DNA from: Trichuris trichiura
Lineage: Eukaryota > Nematoda > Enoplea > Trichinellida > Trichuridae
Reading direction: 5' to 3'
Length of the DNA stretch: 64,000 nucleotides
NCBI GenBank assembly: GCA_037903355.1
Contig: JBAJFE010000014.1
Coordinates: 2,790,001 to 2,854,000 of the forward strand
Part shown: one piece after another, positions 57,389 through 64,000 of the stretch
Layout: the number at the start of each line of letters is the position of its first letter
Numbering within the stretch: the stretch's first letter is position 1
Made by a program: the position numbers and the translations under genes
Notes under the pieces: generated by a model
Databases searched by the model: none
The model's input: only the letters and a program-made list of their open reading frames with translations
What the model was told of the DNA's origin: nothing

Positions 57389-60300
57389 ATGGCAGACGCG
57401 AAAGAAGCAACGGGAGTTGAATACAAAATCGGCGAGGATCAGGAGCTTAGGTAGGTTAACTTTCCCGTCGCTTAGTCCGTCCTTATTGGCTGCGATGGCC
57501 TTAGAGCATTTGCTTTTCAAAAAACTTTCTCTGGTTAAATTGTGTACGTTTTCAAACTCGCGAATTTTTCTGCAGGTTCGAAGTTGCCAATGGAACGGTA
57601 ACGGTTACCCTTATTGAAGGTTTAGCCGAAATATTTGGCTCAGAGTTAATGGCTATGAAGCAGTACGCATTTGGAGTAGGCAGTCGCATAGCTGTTTTTT
57701 CATGGTACGGTTGCACTGTAAAGCTGAAGGGTACTGCTGAAGGTGTATATATCGCTAAGAAAACACCAATGGTTATCTACGTTAATACACACCAAGCTCT
57801 GGAATATATGCGCAGTCATGCCGAACGGCAAGGTTCCAGAGGTCCCCGGGTTATGATTGTCGGTAGGTTTTACTGCCAAGTTGTGCTCTATCTCGGTCAT
57901 TATGAATGGACGCATCGTGTACCTTCGGGTTGTTAGGAAGCTTCCTGTTTTATCACATTCTGTTTTAGCGTTCTGCTAACAAGGGCGATAGCGTAATTTC
58001 AAAAAAAGAATTAATTTTTAATGCGCATGTCTGTACCGCTGAATATTGTCTTGTCAACTTTATTTAGTAGTCTGCTATAGTTTCATAGTTGATCTTCGGT
58101 TCACGGCATTGGCCTGTTTGGTGTATCTGTAAGTACACTTCAAAATGCCTTACCAGCGAATGGATGAGCAAATTGCTAGAAAATAATACAGCGCAATTCG
58201 ATACTGTACGTTTCGGAACTGCGCTTGCTCCGTCGTTAGCGGTGTAGCGAACTAGAGGTGGCTTTCTTTTCCATTTCCAGTTTCCTCATCCATTCCCAGG
58301 TAGGACGTTTTGAGGTCTATTTACAGATATCTCAGACAGGTCAAAATCGTGAACCGAAGTGCAACTATGAAGCTACCAAAGTCCGTTAAAAGCCATTCCG
58401 TCTTCTGTTTCAGCTGTCGCTATATTGTAGGCTCTACAGATGTTGGCAAGAGCACTTATTGCCGAATTCTTCTGAATTACGCTGTAAGAATGGGGCATTT
58501 TCCTACTTTCGTAGATCTGGACGTTGGTCAGGGACATATTTGCATTCCTGGTACAATCAGCGCGCTCTACATAGAAAAGCCAGCAGATCCTGTGGATGGA
58601 TTTGACAAAAGGGTGCCTATAGTATATAGTTTTGGTCATGCATCACCCAGTGGAAACTTACCTTTGTACTTTGCTCTGCTGGATCGTCTGGCCAAAGCGT
58701 TGACCCTAAGGTGTTCTAAGAATTCTGCAGCAAACATTGGTGGTTTTGTTATTAACACGTGCGGATGGATTAAAGATGCAGGCTATACATGTATTACTAC
58801 CGCTGCCGAAATATTCGAGGTACTTGTTTAAAATTTTAAAAGTATGTCTGTTCCGTTGATGACTGCAACTATATGCCTTACGTGTTCATTGTAAATATAA
58901 TTTATTTTCCTGAGTGAAAACAGCAACTAACTGCCAAGAATTGCAATATACCGAATTATTTTTCCTAATTGTATTAGAGCAGAAGCGAAATCAATCTCAG
59001 CGAGCTTTCGCGATAGCCGTGCTTCATTTACGAGGCCAAAAAAGCAGAGCTCAATCAGTTCGTAAAGCTCTTCGACATTTGGTTCCGCAAGTGTAAAAAG
59101 CCGTTAAGAATACCGTCATTTTCAACGCTACCGAATTATTAGTATTAATACAGTAGAACCTCTAATCACCTCCCTATGTTGGCCACCTCCATAAGTTGAC
59201 CTAATTTTCACAGGTTAGTTGGCCCACACGTATTCAAATGGAAGACGACCCTCTATATGTCGATTGCCTCTGTAACTTGTAATGTTGACCGCTTGTATAT
59301 TAGCTACCTATGTAAGTTGCACGTTAACCTGCTCTTTATATATATAGCTCTTTATATAGCTTGACTAGTCAGGTCCGCTCTACACTGTGGGATCGAACAG
59401 ATACGCTTTCCTCCTTAGATGTGTTACTTTTTTAATATGCAGTCGGCCCTCGTTATCCGCGGGTTCTATACAACGCGGTTTATCCGGCGTGAAGTAGTGC
59501 TGTCATCTTTTACACGCCAGTATACGAGGTAAAGCCAGAGCAGTTAGTGGTTGCTGGAAGCGTTTGTGGGGAGACGCAGTTTGTGAATGCGAGGACTTGA
59601 TTGTCATCGATGAGGAAGTCATGGACATACTGAATATTGCCAAGAAGTTGGGAAGTGAGGGTTTTTCCGACATGATAGAAGACGATATCAGGGAGCACAT
59701 AGAAGATTGTAGAGAACCGTTCACCAATTAGGAACTCGAGGAACTGATGCAATCACCTAAGGCCAACGACGACGACGATGTTATGGAAGATACAAGAGCT
59801 TAAACATGCTGCAAAAGCTTGCCAGTATTTTCCGACAAGCGCAGGTCCTAAAAGATAAAATTGCTGAATACGATCCGTCAATGGAACGTGGCATTATGGT
59901 TACCGGAGGAATAACGGTTTCGTTGAAGCCGCTACAAGATTTATTCGATAAAGCGAAGAAAATCGAGACAGCTCCCTAGAACAATGTTTTTATATAAAGC
60001 TGCAGCATTTGCGGAGCCCAACATTTTAAGGGGAAAAGCTTTGCTACCAACAAGTTCAAGAAACGGTAGGACTGGCCGGTCTCCAGGGAATCTGCGCCCA
60101 CCTACAGAAAGTGGGTGAATAGATTCCTGACGGGCCAAATGTCTTTGCCGTAAACGTTTTGTTCCATGTTGATGTGTTCCGTGTGATGTTCACTATTTCT
60201 GCTGAAGTGCGCTTATTTTTTGGCTTCTTTTTGTACGGATTTTCTATGTCCCGTTGAAAAACTTTTATTAATAAACTAACTTAGGACAGTTTATTAATAA

Positions 60301-61607
60301 AAGTTTTCCAACGGGACATAGAAAATCCGTACAAAAAGAAGCCAAAAAATGAAATTATTTGGTCCCGTACGAAGACACTATATCTTCAGAAGTGCGCTTA
60401 TGTATTTTATATTTCCCCTGCTCTGTACCCATTCCGCGCACCAGTACATCGTTTAGCTCATTAAAGCAAGGCGTTTCCCAGGCGTTTAAAGAAACATCTT
60501 ACTTTCATTCTTTCTTGTATTCAAAGGCCTGGACTCCGATTGTTGGCCCCATTGGACCGGCGCAGTCTCATTGATGTCATTATCTCGTAGCTAGATTCCG
60601 TAGTACCAAGCTTCAAAGGGTCACTAGGTATGACAACTGTTCTGGAAGGAATTCAAGGGGACAGGACGAAATACGCGGCTAGAATATATGCTAATTGGCT
60701 TTTATCATAAGGTATCCTATATAACGCGGATTCAGCTTAACGCGGTAAAACGTTGAAAATTTTGGACGAAATAACCGCGGCAAACGAGGGCCGACCGTTT
60801 ATGCGTATGTATACGGTCGGGCCTCGTTATCCGCGGAGACGGCGTTCTACAGCGGAACCAGAGCCGTTAGCTTAAATATGTTTTTGCAGCGAGAGTTCAC
60901 AAACTAAATGAGGGTATTTTTTATCGCTGTTTTGTCGGGATATGCTTCGTGGCGCCGGAATCAATTACGCGTTCTGACTTGCCAACTTTTTTGCGTGTAA
61001 CTTCTTTGCTGCTGTTTTTGCTTTTGCTTTAAAATGTTCTCTCCCACGATGTTTTAATTACAAGTGTTTTTAGGTTGATGTAGTCATCGTAATCGATCAT
61101 GAAAGGTTGTACACTGAACTGGTTCGAGATTTGCCGAATATTGTTAAGGTTGTTCACGAGCCGAAGTCTGGCGGTGTGGAAGAAAGGTCTACGGAAGCCC
61201 GTAAAGCTCTGCGACGGTCTCGCGTGCATGAATATTTTTATGGCACCGCTCAGCAGCCGTTTTTCCCCCATTCTTTTGACATCTCATTCAGCGAAGTGCT
61301 TATATTCAAAATTGGGGCTCCTATTCTTCCAGATTCCTGCATGCCGCTGGGCATGAAGGCAGAAGATACGAGTACTAAGATAGTCTCAGTTACGCCTGGT
61401 CCTCAACTGTTGCATCACATGCTAGCTGTAACACATTGTGAGTCTGCAGATGACGAAATTCTTGGCACAAATGTGGCTGGATTTATTTGTGTTTGCAAAG
61501 TCTCAATGGAAAAGCAGAACATGACAGTTCTAAGTCCGCAACCAAGACCTTTACCTCGTAAGGTTTTGTTATGGACTGACATTACATTTATGGATTTGTT
61601 GCATTAA
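57389..61607 (+). CDS. clp1: CLP1, polynucleotide kinase of mRNA 3'-end and tRNA processing
   Basis: Nuclear RNA 5'-OH kinase and subunit of cleavage factor II; in animals it also joins the tRNA splicing endonuclease complex. Exons 57389-57450, 57576-57862, 58431-58819 and 61074-61607 join in phase to give 423 aa (human CLP1: 425). The N-terminal domain reads MADAKEATGVEYKIGEDQEL, LIEGLAEIFGSEL, FSWYGCTVKLKG and VYIAKKTPMVIYVNTHQALE. The Walker A motif, GSTDVGKST, spans residues 117-125 and is split by intron 2; Lys123 is the expected ATP contact. FVDLDVGQGHICIPGT, GGFVINTCGWI, VDVVIVIDHERLY and LPDSCMPLGM follow. All key motifs are intact. Intron 3 (2.25 kb) holds a pogo MITE and a Tigger remnant. 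AATAAA follows at 61671. The start ATG has only 12 nt after a possible acceptor-like AG, so a 5' UTR exon or trans-splicing is possible. Confidence 0.95.
58075..58385. repeat. Foldback repeat in CLP1 intron 2
   Basis: Left arm TTTCATAGTTGATCTTCGGT... and an imperfect inverted right arm ending CGAAGTGCAACTATGAAGCT. The left arm matches the 44022 element (GTTGATCTTCRGTTCACGGC). The interior shares ACCAGCGAATGGATGAGCAA with 19648. Confidence 0.5.
59151..59390 (+). mobile_element. pogo-type MITE in CLP1 intron 3
   Basis: Starts TA-CAGTAGAACCTCTAATCACC, with the shared interior CCTCCATAAGTTGACCTAAT. The right end is diverged (about CTCTACACTG at 59388). It is a relative of the elements at 27750 and 63066. 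Confidence 0.5.
59440..60797 (+). mobile_element. Tigger/pogo-like DNA transposon remnant
   Basis: Ends CAGTCGGCCCTCGTTATCCG (59440) and, inverted, AACGAGGGCCGACCG (60783-60797). Inside, disrupted frames encode the C-terminal part of a Tigger-type transposase: GCWKRLWGDAVCE, ILNIAKKLGSEGFSDMIEDD, then LASIFRQAQVLKDKIAEYDP and LKPLQDLFDKAKK. Stops are frequent. The right half holds a repeat shared with 55360-55745 and a foldback insertion. A second, truncated copy of the same end (CGGTCGGGCCTCGTTATCCG) begins at about 60814. It all lies in CLP1 intron 3. Confidence 0.65.
60216..60388 (+). mobile_element. Foldback element, 12-nt TSD, with empty site at 55.6 kb
   Basis: Direct repeats GAAGTGCGCTTA (60204-60215 and 60389-60400). 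The arms TTTTTGTACGGATTTTCTAT... and their complement are about 60 nt, with a short loop near 60280. The end is GGTCCCGTACGAAGACACTA. The arm sequence is shared with the 11934 element (TTTGTACGGATTTTTATGTC), but no hammerhead-like core is present. Confidence 0.75.
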
Positions 61608-61670
61608 TTTCCTTCTATCTGTGTATAACAAAACTTTTATGTCTAGCCATGTGCTTGTTCTCATTTCTTT

Positions 61671-61676
61671 AATAAA
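61671..61676 (+). terminator. Poly(A) signal of CLP1
   Basis: AATAAA 64 nt after the CLP1 stop. The convergent MSP gene has AATAAA on the minus strand at 61787-61782, so the two 3' ends lie about 100 bp apart without overlapping. Confidence 0.6.
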
Positions 61677-61781
61677 TGTTATCAGATTAGTGGTTTTTGA
61701 ACAATAATGTTTCCACCGCAGTTTGGAGTGTCGTTTTTGTGGCGCGCTGTCACTAAAGTAACGGCACAAAAACGTTACACT

Positions 61782-61787
61782 TTTATT
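61782..61787 (-). terminator. Poly(A) signal of the MSP-domain gene
   Basis: AATAAA on the minus strand, 64 nt beyond the stop codon at 61851. Confidence 0.6.
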
Positions 61788-61850
61788 GATTAACGGTGCT
61801 CTGTAAATAATGGTTACTTGACAGTATTTTCTTATGGTATCTAAACGAAA

Positions 61851-62387
61851 TTATTCCCCTTCTTCTCCTTCTTCATCTTCACCTTCGTCCTCTTTCTTCT
61901 CTGGAGCTCCCTCAGCAGGTGGTGGGGCAGCTGGTGTTGGAGCTGGAGCTTCAGCTCCTGCTGCAGGAGGCACACCTTCAATAGCTGGGTCATATTCAAC
62001 ATTTATGACTACTCGTCGAGTAGTAGCTGGGGCAGCAGTCCTCCAAAATTGCGACGGCTTCATATTTTCTTTGTCTTTGGGTAAAATACCCAAATAAACG
62101 GTGAGATGATCAGCGTTGCCATCGAACTCCCCAGTCAGCTTATAAAACTTGACGGTTACATACACGCCACGTTTCGGTTTCAAAGTTCCGTATGACGGTT
62201 TGCTGCCGAGCTGTTTCAGTCTGGTAGACTTGATCTTGAATGAGATCAATGAGTCTGTTGGATTGGTCATTCGGAACTTGTCAAGGCGGTCTTCATTGTA
62301 TGACGGCTTGAACTTAAAGCTGTCCTTTGAAAAGGTTATTTTGTCCAACAGTTCCTTCTCTTCAATGGACGGATCAGCCATCTTCAC
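61851..62387 (-). CDS. MSP-domain protein with Pro/Ala linker and acidic tail
   Basis: Single-exon gene, 178 aa; Met1 or Met3 may start. Residues about 17-133 form an MSP (Ig-fold) domain: SFKFKPSYNEDRLDKFRMTN, DSLISFKIKSTRLKQLGSKP, GTLKPKRGVYVTVKFYKL, DHLTVYLGILPKD, FWRTAAPATTRRVVINVEYD. The spacing and the IKSTR...KPSYGTLKP pattern match nematode major-sperm-protein relatives. After the domain comes a Pro/Ala-rich linker (PAAGAEAPAPTPAAPPPAEG) and a run of Glu/Asp/Gly to the end (KKEDEGEDEEGEEGE). Classic MSP (about 127 aa) lacks such a tail, so this is more like the MSP-domain family than the filament protein itself. In nematodes these proteins act in amoeboid sperm motility or as scaffold and signalling domains. 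It is convergent with CLP1. Confidence 0.85.
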   Translation of the reverse strand: MKMADPSIEEKELLDKITFSKDSFKFKPSYNEDRLDKFRMTNPTDSLISFKIKSTRLKQLGSKPSYGTLKPKRGVYVTVKFYKLTGEFDGNADHLTVYLGILPKDKENMKPSQFWRTAAPATTRRVVINVEYDPAIEGVPPAAGAEAPAPTPAAPPPAEGAPEKKEDEGEDEEGEEGE

Positions 62388-62829
62388 TTTTCAGAAGTGT
62401 TTAAGAAAACGGCTGCGCGTAACCAGGTGGTTCAGCTGTCAGTAAAGTGACAGTGCTACCAATGCGGAGCACTCTATTCGTTTGCTTTAAAGCCAGTGCT
62501 TTAGAGTAAGGCGTCTTTCCATGTAACCTGAGTTCTATTATTTCTATTGTAATGTCAAATGAAAATTTTATTTAATACGTAGACGAGATTTCCGTGGTAG
62601 ATTAAATGTGCTCTGATGTCTTTGAATGCAGCTTGCTTTTTCGTATTTATTTTGTCTGTCAAATTATAGAAATTCCTTGTTACATGACTACGCAGTTGCG
62701 GTAAAATATCAGTTCAATAGAAAGTTTAATCCAAGAAAAGTGAAACGAAGCTTTCTGCACCGTCTAGTTCGATCTTCAGCTTTTATATAAGATGGTACCG
62801 GTTAAGGAGAGTATGATCTGATTTACATG

Positions 62830-62862
62830 CTAAAGACGGAACTAAACAATTCCGAAAACTCC
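62830..62862 (+). ncRNA. Decayed hammerhead-like core
   Basis: CTAAAGA, C, GGAAC, loop TAAACA, ATTCC, GAAA, ACTCC. The third core base (G to A in CTGANGA) is changed and one helix pair is G-U. Upstream GGAG (about 62808) can pair with CTCC. It shares the GGAAC/RTTCC helix with the 40-kb copy. Confidence 0.35.
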
Positions 62863-63065
62863 ATGTCACTCCTTTCGGACTAAGTTTCGCTTTTAACGAT
62901 TGCTTCAGCGTTGTTGCAACATCGTGAAGCCTTACTTAGTGTTCGGAAACTCTATTTTCAACTTCCTAATAAATACTGGTAGAAATGCATGATGGTTACT
63001 AAGAATGTTAGCAGAGGTGGCAATGAAGTAATAGTACTCCTGGGAACGGAATAGCTGCGGAACTA

Positions 63066-63301
63066 CAGTGGAACCTCCAAAGTTGACCAGCTCCATATGT
63101 CGACTACGTCCCTAAGTTAACCGAATTTTGACCGGTTGGTTGGTCCGCACGTTAATAAGTGCAAGGAAAACCTCTATAAGTCGACCATCGTGAGTGGGAA
63201 GTTGACCGCTTTAGCCGTGACGTGCTATATGGATGCAATGCTAGTTTGCTCTCTGTAAGTTGACCAGTCTGTTGGGCCGTCAGCTTACGGAGGTTCAACT
63301 G
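63066..63301 (+). mobile_element. pogo-type MITE
   Basis: TA-flanked start CAGTGGAACCTCCAAAGTTG and inverted end CTTACGGAGGTTCAACTG. The interior words CTAAGTTAACCGAATTTTGA and GGTTGGTCCGCACGTTA match the 27750 element. Confidence 0.7.
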
Positions 63302-64000
63302 GTATTTGGTGAAAGTGGAAATAACAGATTGCCCAGGTGCCTCCAATTATGATAAAGATTACTAGCTGGAAAATGAATGTGTAAATTCACGGAAGTAGTA
63401 GCTGATCTACGCAGCGATTTTTTAATGTGGCTCGATAATTCTGTTATGGACCTGACAACCCAGAGAACAGGAAAAAAGCAGTTTTGAAACGTATGAAACA
63501 TTATCTTGTATTTTAACGGTTTGGCTATCCTTTTGCTGGTAGGGTATTTGTCCTTATTTTAATTAAAGGCATTCACGACAGCGCAATCGACGTAACTGAA
63601 GAACGGTAGAATGAGATTTGTTAAAGCAGTCATACTATGTTCAGTGTTCAGCGTCTGATATAATGAGAGCGAGTAAAAGTATCTGCTCATAGGTAGGCTC
63701 ATTAAGTTTACTACTTTTTAAACTCGCTTTCGAGCTCTACGTAGATACCCAGGTGCTACTATGCAGTCTACTCCAGTGGTTAGCATTTGTGGCTCCTACC
63801 TACACGGCCTGTGGTGAAATTCTTAACACGGGAAATTGTTCATTGCAGCTCAGGCATTAAAATTGCCAATGACATTTCCAGCAAAACTTGTTCGTAATTT
63901 GGTCATGAAAAATTTAGATGGAAGTTAAAATGTCTCCAATGCCTCACCTTTCTGAAGCTATGGTTCTTAAATCACGGTGAACATAAAATGAACGATGAAA

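Larger units (their letters stand above)
62388..64000. other. Right flank: repeats only
   Basis: This stretch contains the MSP gene promoter side, a decayed hammerhead-like motif (62830) and a pogo-type MITE (63066-63301). No gene is recognised to the window end. Confidence 0.5.

Noticed and set aside
61851..62387. First impression of a Rho-GDI-like Ig-fold protein
   Set aside because: The motif order and the IKSTR...KPSYGTLKP block fit the MSP domain, and Rho-GDI signature segments are absent.
1..64000. CRISPR arrays, prokaryotic operons or phage modules
   Set aside because: No regularly spaced identical repeats, no Shine-Dalgarno-led gene clusters, and clear spliceosomal introns throughout.

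Overview
The window is eukaryotic, and a nematode is the best fit. The clearest clue is a major-sperm-protein (MSP) domain gene at 61.9-62.4 kb; short single-domain MSP proteins of this kind are typical of nematodes. Genes are split by GT-AG introns, some only 47-49 nt long and others several kb long and filled with transposons. This mix, together with a VEGFR-type kinase and a CAP protein, suggests a clade I worm (Trichuris-like), but the genus is an inference. No prokaryotic operon, CRISPR array, convincing tRNA or rRNA gene was seen.

Layout, left to right: (1) 1-4.26 kb, no recognisable gene. (2) 4.26-17.45 kb (+), a 13-exon VEGFR/VER-like receptor tyrosine kinase with seven Ig-like domains; intron 5 carries a decayed mariner with a MULE nested in it. 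(3) 18.3-19.4 kb (-), a PRPP-synthetase-associated protein, convergent with the kinase. (4) 22.9-35.3 kb (-), VPS16 of the HOPS/CORVET tethering complexes, with a 1.3-kb mariner, a pogo-type MITE and two foldback elements in its introns. (5) 36.9-37.3 kb, a probable solo LTR. (6) 37.8-39.3 kb (-), a TTBK-like CK1-family kinase. (7) 42.7-43.7 kb (+), an intronless taspase-1. (8) 46.1-47.0 kb (-), a CAP/SCP protein. (9) 49.5-50.4 kb, a broken Merlin (ISXO2-like) transposase. (10) 54.7-56.7 kb (-), an LRR protein whose exons are tandemly duplicated. (11) 57.4-61.6 kb (+), CLP1, the polynucleotide kinase of pre-mRNA 3' processing, with a Tigger/pogo remnant in intron 3. (12) 61.85-62.39 kb (-), the MSP-domain gene, convergent with CLP1.

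The genes are unrelated housekeeping and signalling genes and do not form a pathway. The unusual content is a dispersed family of short elements (140-390 bp) flanked by 12-14 bp target-site duplications. Several are self-inverted, many share an end resembling CCxGTTACGAAGA or GGTCCCGTACGAAGA, and several carry a hammerhead-ribozyme-like core (CTGANGA, helix, GAAA) whose helix covaries between copies. Two insertions can be compared with an empty paralogous site inside this window. This looks like a non-autonomous, ribozyme-bearing retroelement, perhaps related to Penelope-like elements or retrozymes. Function and affiliation are inferred.
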